A stretch of 64,000 nucleotides of DNA from NCBI RefSeq assembly GCF_046054165.1, contig NZ_JBFNXK010000001.1:310001-374000 (forward strand), read 5' to 3'. The DNA comes from Celerinatantimonas sp046054165. Lineage in GTDB: Bacteria; Pseudomonadota; Gammaproteobacteria; Enterobacterales; Celerinatantimonadaceae. Positions within the stretch are counted from its first letter, which is position 1. Each line of letters begins with the position of its first letter. Position numbers and translations under genes: made by a program. Below are positions 9,421-17,390 of this stretch, piece by piece. The notes below the pieces were generated by a model. The model did not search any database, was not told where the DNA came from, and worked only from the letters and a program-made list of their open reading frames with translations.

Positions 9421-10830
9421 GTGGAAAGTCCGATGAAAAAAACAATGTATGAAAAAATCTGGGATTCACATGTGGTATACGAGCCGGAGAACGGCACACC
9501 ATTACTGTTTGTGGATCGTCACCTGATGCATGAAGTCACCAGCCCACAGGCATTTGAAGGACTGAGAGTCGCCGGACGAAAAATTCGTAATCCACATAGC
9601 ATTTTGGCCACAATGGATCACTGCATTCCGACCAAAAACCGTGAAACTATTGAAGATCCAATCGGCCGAAAACAAGTCGAAACTCTGGCCCAGAACTGTG
9701 CTGAAAACGATTTGAATCTTTATGATATGACAAACCAATACAACGGTATTATTCATATCGTGGTTCCCGAGCATGGTTTTGTTCACCCAGGCATGGTGGT
9801 TTGTTGTGGTGATAGTCATACCGCAACACATGGTGCTTTTGGCGCACTTGCTTTTGGTATCGGTACGTCTGAAGTTGAACATATCATGGCCACACAGACA
9901 ATCCAGCAGAAAAAATCCAAAACAATGCTGGTTAAAGTCAATGGCAAACTTACCCAGTATGCCACCGCGAAAGATATTGCACTTGCCATCATCGGTAAAA
10001 TTGGTACAGCAGGCGGAACAGGTTATGTCATTGAGTTTGCAGGTGATGCAATCGAGTCACTCTCAATGGAAGGCCGGATGACATTATGTAATATGGCCAT
10101 CGAAGGGGGAGCTCGAGCTGGGTTAATTGCGCCGGATGAAAAAACATTTGAATTTTTGAAGGGTCGTGAATTTGCTCCTAAAGGTGATTATTGGGAACAA
10201 GCGGTTGCTTACTGGAAATCGCTTCGTACCGATGACGATGCCGAATTCGATAAAGTTGTTGAATTAGATGCGGCAGATATTGCGCCACAAGTCACATGGG
10301 GTACCTCTCCTGAACAAGTTGCCAGTGTGGACCAGCCGCTCCCAGATCCCCAAACCATGGCCGATTTAGTTAAGGCGAGCGCAGCAGAAAGCGCGCTACG
10401 CTATATGGGATTAAAACCGGGTACTAAACTCACCGATGTTCCTGTTGATGTCGTATTTATCGGTTCTTGTACCAATGGTCGTATTGAAGATTTCCGGGCT
10501 GCTGCCGCAGTCGTAAAAGGGAAAAAAGTAGCGGCGGGAGTTCAGGCCATTGCCGTTCCTGGATCCTATCCGGTTAAAGAACAGGCTGAAAAAGAAGGAC
10601 TGGATAAAATATTTATTGAAGCCGGTTGGGAATGGCGTGAACCGGGTTGTTCAATGTGTCTTGCTATGAATGGTGATTTTCTGGAACCGGGTCAACGCAG
10701 TGCTTCGACTTCAAACCGAAACTTTGAAGGTCGTCAGGGTAAAGGTGGGCGAACTCACTTAGTTTCACCAGCAATGGCAGCTGCTGCTGCAATCGCAGGG
10801 AAATTCGTCGACTTACGCCATTGGAAATAA
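9421..10830 (+). CDS. leuC: 3-isopropylmalate dehydratase, large subunit
   Basis: An aconitase-family [4Fe-4S] enzyme subunit that with LeuD isomerises 2-isopropylmalate to 3-isopropylmalate in leucine synthesis; the same pair can act on citramalate. The family motifs GDSHTATHGAFGALAFGIGTSE, FIGSCTNGRIED and GCSMCLAMN provide the cluster cysteines. The protein is 469 residues from the GTG at 9421, or 465 from the ATG at 9433 whose product begins MKKTMYEK, closer to the family start. An AGGAG lies just before the GTG and a GGAAAG before the ATG, so the start is uncertain by four codons. leuD follows after 32 bases. Confidence 0.97.
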   Translation: MESPMKKTMYEKIWDSHVVYEPENGTPLLFVDRHLMHEVTSPQAFEGLRVAGRKIRNPHSILATMDHCIPTKNRETIEDPIGRKQVETLAQNCAENDLNLYDMTNQYNGIIHIVVPEHGFVHPGMVVCCGDSHTATHGAFGALAFGIGTSEVEHIMATQTIQQKKSKTMLVKVNGKLTQYATAKDIALAIIGKIGTAGGTGYVIEFAGDAIESLSMEGRMTLCNMAIEGGARAGLIAPDEKTFEFLKGREFAPKGDYWEQAVAYWKSLRTDDDAEFDKVVELDAADIAPQVTWGTSPEQVASVDQPLPDPQTMADLVKASAAESALRYMGLKPGTKLTDVPVDVVFIGSCTNGRIEDFRAAAAVVKGKKVAAGVQAIAVPGSYPVKEQAEKEGLDKIFIEAGWEWREPGCSMCLAMNGDFLEPGQRSASTSNRNFEGRQGKGGRTHLVSPAMAAAAAIAGKFVDLRHWK

Positions 10831-10862
10831 TCATTGCCACCCGATTTATTAAGGAATAAACC

Positions 10863-11483
10863 ATGCAAGCTTATAAAACTCATACTTCAATTGCAGCGGC
10901 AATGAATCGCTCTAACGTCGATACCGATCAGATCATTCCCAAGCAGTTTCTGAAAAAGGTAGAACGGACCGGGTTTGGTGTTCACCTGTTTAACGACTGG
11001 CGCTATTTAGATGATGGCAGTAACAACCCTGAATTTGAGTTAAATCAGCCTGAAGTTCAAGGTGCTAAGATTTTAGTCGCCGGGGATAATTTTGGTTGCG
11101 GAAGTTCTCGAGAACACGCACCTTGGGCAATTGCTGACTACGGTTTCAATACTGTAATTTCGACTAGCTTCGCGGACATCTTCTTCAATAACTGTTTCAA
11201 AAACGGCATTTTGCCGATTAAAGTCAGTGAATCAGAATTGGCGATGTTGTTTGACGAACTCGAAGCTCACCCTGGCAGCCAGTTAACCGTTAATTTAGAG
11301 CAGCAAACCATAGCAACACCTTCTGGAGCAACGATTCAATTCGATGTTGATCCATTCCGTAAACATAGTTTACTGGAAGGACTCGATGACATTGGCTGGA
11401 CCTTACAACATGAGCCCAAAATTACTGCTTTTGAACAGAAACAAAAGCAGCAGCTCCCCTGGTTATGGCCTTCAGCAGAATAA
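10863..11483 (+). CDS. leuD: 3-isopropylmalate dehydratase, small subunit
   Basis: A 206-residue swivel-domain subunit partner of LeuC. Family features include NVDTDQIIPKQFLK near the N-terminus and GDNFGCGSSREHAPWA in the middle, which closes over the active site. A ribosome site (AAGGAA) precedes the ATG. It is translated together with leuC, and a hairpin terminator starts at its stop codon. leuB is absent from the window. Confidence 0.98.
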   Translation: MQAYKTHTSIAAAMNRSNVDTDQIIPKQFLKKVERTGFGVHLFNDWRYLDDGSNNPEFELNQPEVQGAKILVAGDNFGCGSSREHAPWAIADYGFNTVISTSFADIFFNNCFKNGILPIKVSESELAMLFDELEAHPGSQLTVNLEQQTIATPSGATIQFDVDPFRKHSLLEGLDDIGWTLQHEPKITAFEQKQKQQLPWLWPSAE

Positions 11484-11525
11484 ATCACGAACCGGGGGCC
11501 TGTTGATCCTTTCGTGATTATTTTT
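11483..11525 (+). terminator. Terminator of leuCD
   Basis: AATCACGAA at the leuD stop pairs perfectly with TTCGTGATT (11511-11519), followed by ATTTTT. The 3' arm coincides with one edge of the dispersed repeat described at 11505-11643. Confidence 0.75.
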
Positions 11526-11643
11526 GCAGCCATCTGAGTCTAATTTGGGCAAGCCGGGCATTGTGCCGTGGATTATTCTCCGCAAACGATGCTTACTATC
11601 GCGGCACCAATTAGGCTCATGCTGCCCGAAGGTTCATAAAACC
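11505..11643 (-). repeat. Dispersed intergenic repeat, copy A
   Basis: Read on the minus strand, this stretch aligns with 59742-59880 on the plus strand. Shared blocks in the same order are ATGAACC at the left edge, AAGCATCGTTTG(C/T)GGAGAAT in the middle, CCC(A/T)AAAT, CAGATGGCTG(C/T)AAAA and TCACGAAA at the right edge. The sequence is also rich in self-complementary segments. No family name is recognised; it may be a small RNA gene, a miniature mobile element or a gene remnant. Confidence 0.6.
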
Positions 11644-11790
11644 CATTCAGAACACTGGCGTGCTCTATTCGCTTAATTCATGAACGACACAAGCGCGCCT
11701 AGCTCGAAATAGGTTTAATTTGAACAAAATTCAACTATGAAAGATCAACAAGCCCTAATAGCCCGGTTTTTTATCAAGGAATAGTCATCT
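11526..11790 (+). other. Structured, gene-free leader before the synthase
   Basis: The region between leuD and the LeuA-like gene can fold on the plus strand: GTGCCG (11563-11568) with CGGCAC (11602-11607), CTAATTTGG (11540-11548) with CCAATTAG (11607-11614), CGAT (11587-11590) with ATCG (11598-11601), and GGCGTGCT (11657-11664) with AGCGCGCC (11692-11699). GTTCAT (11632-11637) also complements ATGAAC (11680-11685). A T6 run lies at about 11767. Part of this folding belongs to the repeat, so a regulatory role is only possible. Confidence 0.4.
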
Positions 11791-13329
11791 ATGCCGTCCC
11801 CTACAACCATTAAATTACTAGACACAACTTTAAGAGACGGAGAACAAACCCAAGGAGTCTCTTACTACCCTGAAGAGAAAGTCAGCTTAGGCAAAATCCT
11901 ATTGCAAAAGCTCAATGTGGATCGGTTAGAAATCGCTTCAGCACGAGTTTCCGATGGCGAGAAACAAGCAGTTCGGCAACTTTCCGATTGGGCTAGCTCT
12001 CAAAATTTATTAGATCGTATTGAAATTCTGGGCTTTGTTGATGGGAAGCTAAGCGTTGACTGGATTCGAGAATCAGGTGCCCGAGTCATTAATCTACTTT
12101 GTAAAGGCAGTGAAAAACATTGCCATATGCAGTTAGGTAAAACCTTACAGCAACACCTACAGGATATTTCAGCAACATTAGACTATGCTATTGCACAAGG
12201 GCTCATGTGTAATATTTATCTTGAAGACTGGTCAAATGGCTTTCGAGATAATCAAGACTATGTTTTTGCGCTAATCGATGCACTCCAAAGTTATCCGATC
12301 CAACATTTCATGCTCCCGGATACGTTAGGGATCATGACTCCTGAAGAAGTCTCTCGGGACATTCGGGCTATGTGTCAGCGTTTTCCAAAACTCAACTTTG
12401 ACTTTCATCCCCATAATGACTATGGCCTGGCCACAGCGAATGCCCTAGCGGCCGTCAAAGCAGGTGCCCGTAGTATTCATTGTACAATTAACTGTTTAGG
12501 GGAACGTGCCGGCAATGCTTCGCTAGCAGAAGTGGCGGTTGTGCTTAAAGATAAACTGCACATTCCGCTCCAGATTAATGAAGCTGAGTTAAACGCAACG
12601 GCCAAACTGGTCGAAAATTTCTCAGGGAAGCGAATCGCGGCCAATACTCCGATTGTCGGTGCCGATGTATTTACTCAAACAGCTGGGATCCATGCCGACG
12701 GTGATCAAAAAGGCAATCTATACGTTACCGAACTGACTCCAGAACGATTTCATCGGGAACGACGCTATGCATTAGGAAAATTATCCGGTAAAGCGTCCGT
12801 ACTCAAAAATCTGGAAGCCTTAAATATCGATCTGAGTCCAGATGATTTAAGTCGAGTATTGAATCGAATTGTTCAACTTGGTGATATGAAAGAAGTCATT
12901 ACCCCCGAAGACTTGCCTTTCATTATTGCCGATACACTAGAAAGCCAACAATTCAATTATCTCGAATTACTCAATTGTTCCATTACCAGTGGTCTAGACA
13001 TCGACTCAGTTGCCAGTATTAAACTGGGCTATCAAAATCAAATTCTTAAAAGTGCCGGCTCGGGAAATGGCGGATTTGATGCCTTTATTGAAGCGCTTAA
13101 AACGCCATTAAAGCAAATCGGAATTGCCCTTCCTGCTTTGGTCGATTTTGAAATTCATATTCCCCCCGGCGGGAAAACCAATGCTTTAACCGAGTGTGTG
13201 ATTCACTGGTCTAATGAGCAGCGACAAACGTTCAAAACCCGAGGCGTTCATGCGAACCAAGTGTATGCCGGGATTAATGCCACATTAAAAATGCTGAACA
13301 TTCTATGTCATCAGCATATGAATCATTAG
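11791..13329 (+). CDS. Alpha-isopropylmalate/citramalate synthase family enzyme (LeuA2/CimA-like)
   Basis: A 512-residue HMGL-like TIM-barrel acyltransferase that condenses acetyl-CoA with a 2-oxo acid. The N-terminal signature LLDTTLRDGEQ (residues 9-19) and the metal-binding HPHNDYGLA are intact, and residues of about 370-505 form a LeuA-type regulatory dimer domain with NQVYAGINATL near the end. That C-terminal domain argues against NifV homocitrate synthase, which lacks it. It differs from the enterobacterial LeuA that normally precedes leuCD, so the substrate could be 2-oxoisovalerate (leucine) or pyruvate (citramalate, isoleucine route). It lies downstream of leuCD behind a terminator. 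A ribosome site (AAGGAA) precedes the ATG. Confidence 0.85.
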   Translation: MPSPTTIKLLDTTLRDGEQTQGVSYYPEEKVSLGKILLQKLNVDRLEIASARVSDGEKQAVRQLSDWASSQNLLDRIEILGFVDGKLSVDWIRESGARVINLLCKGSEKHCHMQLGKTLQQHLQDISATLDYAIAQGLMCNIYLEDWSNGFRDNQDYVFALIDALQSYPIQHFMLPDTLGIMTPEEVSRDIRAMCQRFPKLNFDFHPHNDYGLATANALAAVKAGARSIHCTINCLGERAGNASLAEVAVVLKDKLHIPLQINEAELNATAKLVENFSGKRIAANTPIVGADVFTQTAGIHADGDQKGNLYVTELTPERFHRERRYALGKLSGKASVLKNLEALNIDLSPDDLSRVLNRIVQLGDMKEVITPEDLPFIIADTLESQQFNYLELLNCSITSGLDIDSVASIKLGYQNQILKSAGSGNGGFDAFIEALKTPLKQIGIALPALVDFEIHIPPGGKTNALTECVIHWSNEQRQTFKTRGVHANQVYAGINATLKMLNILCHQHMNH

Positions 13330-13357
13330 ATCATCTTGTAGTACATATTCATAACAT

Positions 13358-13385
13358 GGCTCTATCTTGTGTAGAGCCTTCCTTT
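13358..13385 (+). terminator. Terminator of the LeuA-like gene
   Basis: GGCTCTA and TAGAGCC form a 7-bp stem with a 7-base loop followed by TTCCTTT, 29 bases past the stop codon. Confidence 0.6.
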
Positions 13386-13611
13386 CACGCCCCCAAAATA
13401 ATACTTTTGTAAGCTGATCTACGGTAACTCCATTTCAAGTCGTGATTTACGTTAACAAAAAATTATTGAATTTATCGCTTCACTACTATTGATTTTATTA
13501 CTTAATAACTGCATAAATAACAAGGATTAACTGTATTGACAACTCACGGAGTTGTTGAACAGGAAATCATCTATAAATGATTATAATTTCATCAATGACA
13601 AGGAACACAAC

Positions 13612-13824
13612 ATGAAACTAAGTGCCAGAAATCAGCTTAAAGGGACTATTAAATCAATTACTAAAGGTGCCGTTAACAGCGAAGTATTAATCGAATTAAC
13701 TGATGGTGTCGTTATCGCGTCAATCATCACCAATGGTGCTGTAGAAAATCTGGATCTTAAAGTCGGTGAATCTGCTTATGCTATTGTTAAAGCAACTGAA
13801 GTATTAATAGGGGTTGACGACTAA
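13612..13824 (+). CDS. Molbindin: single TOBE-domain molybdate-binding protein
   Basis: A 70-residue protein made of one Mop/TOBE domain (MKLSARNQLKGTI at the start, VNSEVLIELTDGVVIASII in the core). Such molbindins assemble into oligomers that store or buffer molybdate or tungstate in the cytoplasm, often in cells with heavy Mo demand such as nitrogenase or nitrate reductase users. A longer open frame begins at 13552, but AAGGAA lies just before the ATG at 13612 and family members begin MKxSARN. It has its own upstream region and a strong terminator, so it is probably transcribed alone. Confidence 0.93.
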   Translation: MKLSARNQLKGTIKSITKGAVNSEVLIELTDGVVIASIITNGAVENLDLKVGESAYAIVKATEVLIGVDD

Positions 13825-13878
13825 TCCATAAAATCACGCTTCATCATATTCATCAATCGTGATTTAGATCCAACCCAT

Positions 13879-13906
13879 AAAAGCCGAGATTGACTCGGCT
13901 TTTTTA
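13879..13906 (+). terminator. Terminator of the molbindin gene
   Basis: AAGCCGAG and CTCGGCTT form an 8-bp stem with a 5-base loop, with A-rich sequence before and TTTT after. A textbook intrinsic terminator, able to serve metC from the other side. Confidence 0.9.
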
Positions 13907-13957
13907 TAGGGAAGAGCAACCGTCCCGCATCATATCAACACGAGACTGAACATAATA

Positions 13958-15136
13958 TCAATTACATTGTGCCAGACGAGCTAGCCCAGCGTCTAAATCA
14001 GCAATCAAATCCTCAGGATCTTCCAGACCGATATGCAAACGAATCAAAGGACCATGAGCCTGCCATGAAGTAGCCGAGCGCAAATGCGCCACATGTTCGG
14101 GAGTGTGCCCTAAAATTAGGCTTTCAAAGCCCCCCCAAGAAAAACCAATTTTAAAATGTTGCATCCCATCCAGCATGGCCTTAATGCCCTCGGCATTTCC
14201 TTGCTTTAACACAAACGAGAATAGCCCATTAGCTCCCAGATAATCTCGCTCAAAAAACTCATGTCCCGGACATGATGCAAATGCCGGATGACGAATATGA
14301 TCAACATCGGAACGGGATTCAAGCCACTGTGCAACTTGCATCGCGTTACTTTGGTGCTGGCGCATCCGAACACCTAAAGTTCGAAGCCCCCGCAAAGCTA
14401 AATATAAATCATCCGGAGATGTACACTGCCCAAGCAGGTAGCTATTCTCACGCAACTGATCCCAATATTCAGCAGTCGTGGTTGCAGTTCCTAACATCAC
14501 ATCCGAATGCCCAACCACATACTTGGTCGCAGCCTGAATGGATACATCAATCCCCAACGCAAAAGGCTGTAAGTTTACAGGCGATGCCCAAGTATTATCC
14601 AACATCGTCATCACGCCATGAGCTTTAGCAACACGACAAATACCAGGAACATCCTGCACTTCCATCGTGATAGAACCAGGAGACTCAAGGTAAATAATTT
14701 TAGTATTCGGTTGGATTAGTGCTTTAATCCCTTCACCGATCATTGGATCATAATATGTAGTTTCAATGCCGTATCGGGATAACAAACCATCACAGAGATC
14801 ACGGGTAGGTTCATACACACTATCGACCATGAGCAAGTGATCACCCGCCTGTAGAAACGATAGCAATGCGCCACTGATAGCCGCAGTACCTGAAGGATAT
14901 AGGGCACATCCAACACCGCCTTCAAGTTCATTCATCGCATCCTGAAAGGCAAATGCAGTCGTAGTGCCTCGTCGACCATAAAATAGAGTCTTATTATGGC
15001 GCTGCGCCGTCGCTTTTTTCATATCGCTCACGGAGTCAAATACAACCGTAGATGCTCTAACGACCGCAGGGTTTACTGCGCCACGGGTCCATTCTGGTTT
15101 ACGTCCCGAGGCAATAATTTTGGTATCTTTTTTCAT
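13958..15136 (-). CDS. metC: Cystathionine beta-lyase
   Basis: A 392-residue PLP enzyme of the Cys/Met metabolism family that cleaves cystathionine to homocysteine, pyruvate and ammonia. The PLP lysine is Lys205 in QAATKYVVGHSDV, with the usual tyrosine motif FYGRRGTTT near residues 52-60 and LESPGS near 150-155. The combination fits MetC rather than cystathionine gamma-synthase (MetB) or gamma-lyase. It stands alone on the minus strand and no MetJ box was identified upstream. Confidence 0.92.
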   Translation of the reverse strand: MKKDTKIIASGRKPEWTRGAVNPAVVRASTVVFDSVSDMKKATAQRHNKTLFYGRRGTTTAFAFQDAMNELEGGVGCALYPSGTAAISGALLSFLQAGDHLLMVDSVYEPTRDLCDGLLSRYGIETTYYDPMIGEGIKALIQPNTKIIYLESPGSITMEVQDVPGICRVAKAHGVMTMLDNTWASPVNLQPFALGIDVSIQAATKYVVGHSDVMLGTATTTAEYWDQLRENSYLLGQCTSPDDLYLALRGLRTLGVRMRQHQSNAMQVAQWLESRSDVDHIRHPAFASCPGHEFFERDYLGANGLFSFVLKQGNAEGIKAMLDGMQHFKIGFSWGGFESLILGHTPEHVAHLRSATSWQAHGPLIRLHIGLEDPEDLIADLDAGLARLAQCN

Positions 15137-15345
15137 AAAAATAACTACTAATCAATTATTGATATCACTCTATGAAGTGCAGAAAGTAATGTCAAACCGA
15201 ATCAACTTCTATTTTATGAGAAAAAATACTTAGTTATATCATTTAATTCTGTGATAACACTGAAATGACGCTTTGATTATATTCTTCATCACTCAGGTTA
15301 AATAAGAGCCAATCCATCATAAAAATGAATTGATTCAATACCACA

Positions 15346-15723
15346 TCAATCATCTTTGCTTTTGAAGGAAATACCATTCCAGAGGATAATTCCCCCTAAC
15401 GATAAAAATATAATCCATAAAATCAGTGCATGTCGCATTTGTAAAAAAGGCGTATGGCTACTAAAAAAAGTAACTGAATCCCATAATTGTATTTTCGTTA
15501 ATAACCATAATGTCCCCATCCATTGCCACCCAAGACCGGCAGCCGTCACGATGAGACAAATAAAAACAAATTTACGATGCCACACATTCCAAGCGGATAA
15601 CAGGCAGGCAAACGCACACACAAGCGTATAAAAGAACCACCCAAAGGGTGCAGGTGAAGCAAGTTGTAACAGTGCACAAACACAAAGGATTAAAACAAGG
15701 ACCCCGGCATACCACTGCTTCAT
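15346..15723 (-). CDS. Small integral membrane protein, unknown function
   Basis: A 125-residue hydrophobic protein with four predicted membrane segments: near residues 5-21, 25-45, 51-72 and 98-116, and a short polar C-terminus ending KSKDD. A longer frame opens at 15756, but GGAG lies six bases before the ATG at 15723 and the extra residues fall inside the inverted repeat, so 15723 is preferred. No motif suggests a function. It lies downstream of galM in the same direction, separated by a 13-bp hairpin. Confidence 0.65.
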   Translation of the reverse strand: MKQWYAGVLVLILCVCALLQLASPAPFGWFFYTLVCAFACLLSAWNVWHRKFVFICLIVTAAGLGWQWMGTLWLLTKIQLWDSVTFFSSHTPFLQMRHALILWIIFLSLGGIILWNGISFKSKDD

Positions 15724-15746
15724 TATGACTCCAATTAATGCAGGTA

Positions 15747-15782
15747 GTTTAATCACCTACCCCATAAAATAGGTGATTAAAC
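15747..15782 (-). terminator. Long hairpin between galM and membrane protein gene
   Basis: A perfect 13-bp stem (GTTTAATCACCTA against TAGGTGATTAAAC) with a 10-base loop lies 9 bases past the galM stop. It lacks a T run, so it may terminate weakly or stabilise the galM 3' end. Confidence 0.6.
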
Positions 15783-15790
15783 TTAATGAC

Positions 15791-16849
15791 TCAATAGTGA
15801 AAAGCAAAACACGTAGAATGATCAAATACTTCACCCGGGCGAACAATACATGCTTCAGCAATGTCACTATTAGGCTGATCCGGTAAGAACTGGGTTTCGA
15901 GGCAAAAGCCATCCCTATTCTGATAGACCAATTCGTTATGACCCCGAGTTCCTTCAAGATATTGTCCGGTATATAGCTGAACGGCTGGTGATGAGGTATA
16001 AACACTCATAGATATTTTTTCATCGCCTGAAACAACTTGAATCGCAGGTGCGTCTGGATCTTGATTCAGAATGAAACTATGATCAAAACCACGATAGCGT
16101 TGATCGGTCGCAACCTTACGCCAGTCCTGATTCAGAGGTTTAGCAACTCTGAAGTCAAATGGAGTGCCAGCAACCGGTTGGGGAGCATCAGCGGGCAAAT
16201 TAGCCTGATCAACCGGTAAATAGTGATCGGCATTGATCTGTACCACATGAGAACCGACATCTCCTGCCACACCATCTAGATTAAAATAGCTATGGTTAGT
16301 TAAATTGAATGGGCAAGGCTTATCAACGGTTGCTTTATAATGAATACGAATTTGATCATCAGCGGTCAGTGAGAATTCAACTGATACATTTGCATTTCCA
16401 GGGAAACCCTGATCACCATCGGCGGAAAAGATTGAAAACTCAACGGTAGGATCCGGAGTATTTTCTAAAATTTTCGCTTTCCATAATTGATTATTGAAGC
16501 CATGAGGGCCGCCATGTAAGCATGTGGTCCCTTCATTTGCTTCAAGCTGATACACCTGCCCGTCTATTGAAAACTGAGCATTACGAATACGGTTCGCATA
16601 TCGACCAACTGTCGCGCCTAAAAAAGCACTCTGATTTTGATAATCAGATAAAGTATCACATCCTAAAACTAACTGCCGAAGCCGGCCATCGGGCATTGCC
16701 AACTTGAATGAGGTTAATGTTGCCCCCCAATCAGATACAGTCAGTTGACTCCCTCTTGCATTTATTAAATGGAATAAACGAATGACCTCACCTTTAGGGG
16801 TCATCTGCCATTCTTCCCATGTTACCGACACATCGGCACGTTGAGACAT
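15791..16849 (-). CDS. galM: Aldose 1-epimerase (galactose mutarotase)
   Basis: A 352-residue enzyme that interconverts alpha and beta anomers of galactose and glucose. Family motifs are GRYANRI near 83-89, LHGGPHGF near 111-118, catalytic His186 in TNHSYFNL and the catalytic base Glu318 in FCLETQFLPDQPN. Length is normal. No other gal genes are nearby, so it is an orphan copy. An AGGAGAG ribosome site precedes the ATG. Confidence 0.97.
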   Translation of the reverse strand: MSQRADVSVTWEEWQMTPKGEVIRLFHLINARGSQLTVSDWGATLTSFKLAMPDGRLRQLVLGCDTLSDYQNQSAFLGATVGRYANRIRNAQFSIDGQVYQLEANEGTTCLHGGPHGFNNQLWKAKILENTPDPTVEFSIFSADGDQGFPGNANVSVEFSLTADDQIRIHYKATVDKPCPFNLTNHSYFNLDGVAGDVGSHVVQINADHYLPVDQANLPADAPQPVAGTPFDFRVAKPLNQDWRKVATDQRYRGFDHSFILNQDPDAPAIQVVSGDEKISMSVYTSSPAVQLYTGQYLEGTRGHNELVYQNRDGFCLETQFLPDQPNSDIAEACIVRPGEVFDHSTCFAFHY

Positions 16850-17390
16850 GCTACTCTCCTGTAAAGTCTAAATTTGGTTATCGTTAACAATGATCAGGAA
16901 ACCAAATAACTCAAAATAACGCTATTAAACCAGAACATATAGACTAAACGTAGATCTAGTTCTCAAATTTTATTCTGATCATTCAAAACTACTGTAAACG
17001 TTATCATTCCTAATCCAACTGCTTACGTTACTATGAATGATATTAAATTAGAATAGCTTAACGCTGACCTTGATTAACCTCAACCGGATGTCAAAAAGTC
17101 TCCAAAGATTCCATCTCAAAAGAGGATCAGGTTCATTCATTTATTGATTATTAAGTTATTAAAATAAGTTTATTAGGTACATACAAAAGCATTCTCTCAT
17201 AACCCAAATAAGACACGACGAACGAAGAAGTATTCATTCTTTGATGATTTAAACCTGATCACAGATACATGCATTTTAGGTATGGCTGGTCATCCAATAT
17301 AAGTATTTTACATGGCCGAGTAGCCCCTCATATACTCTCAATACTTAGTCGATGAAAACCATCTCATTTATTGGATCCAAGGTAGACTCT
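16850..17390. other. Gene-free divergent region galM / hydrolase
   Basis: This region of about 540 bases is AT-rich and should hold the promoters of both divergent genes. A LacI/GalR-type near-palindrome is noted separately at 16880-16891. TGTAAACGTTA near 16991 is another half-site-like sequence. No further ORF with a ribosome site or RNA gene was recognised. Confidence 0.5.
16880..16891. promoter_or_regulatory. Possible LacI/GalR-family operator upstream of galM
   Basis: ATCGTTAACAAT is symmetric at 10 of 12 positions around GTTAAC and lies about 30 bases upstream of the galM start, a common place for LacI-family operators. No regulator gene is nearby, so this is a weak call. Confidence 0.25.

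Noticed and set aside
11336..11533. Minus-strand 65-codon open frame at the end of leuD
   Set aside because: It runs antisense to leuD and includes part of the dispersed repeat; no ribosome site.
11737..11784. Possible 15-codon leader peptide (MKDQQALIARFFIKE) before the LeuA-like gene
   Set aside because: No ribosome site and no run of Leu, Ile or Val codons, so attenuation by translation is not supported.
11791..13329. NifV homocitrate synthase
   Set aside because: The protein carries a C-terminal LeuA-type regulatory domain that NifV lacks, and no nif genes are nearby.
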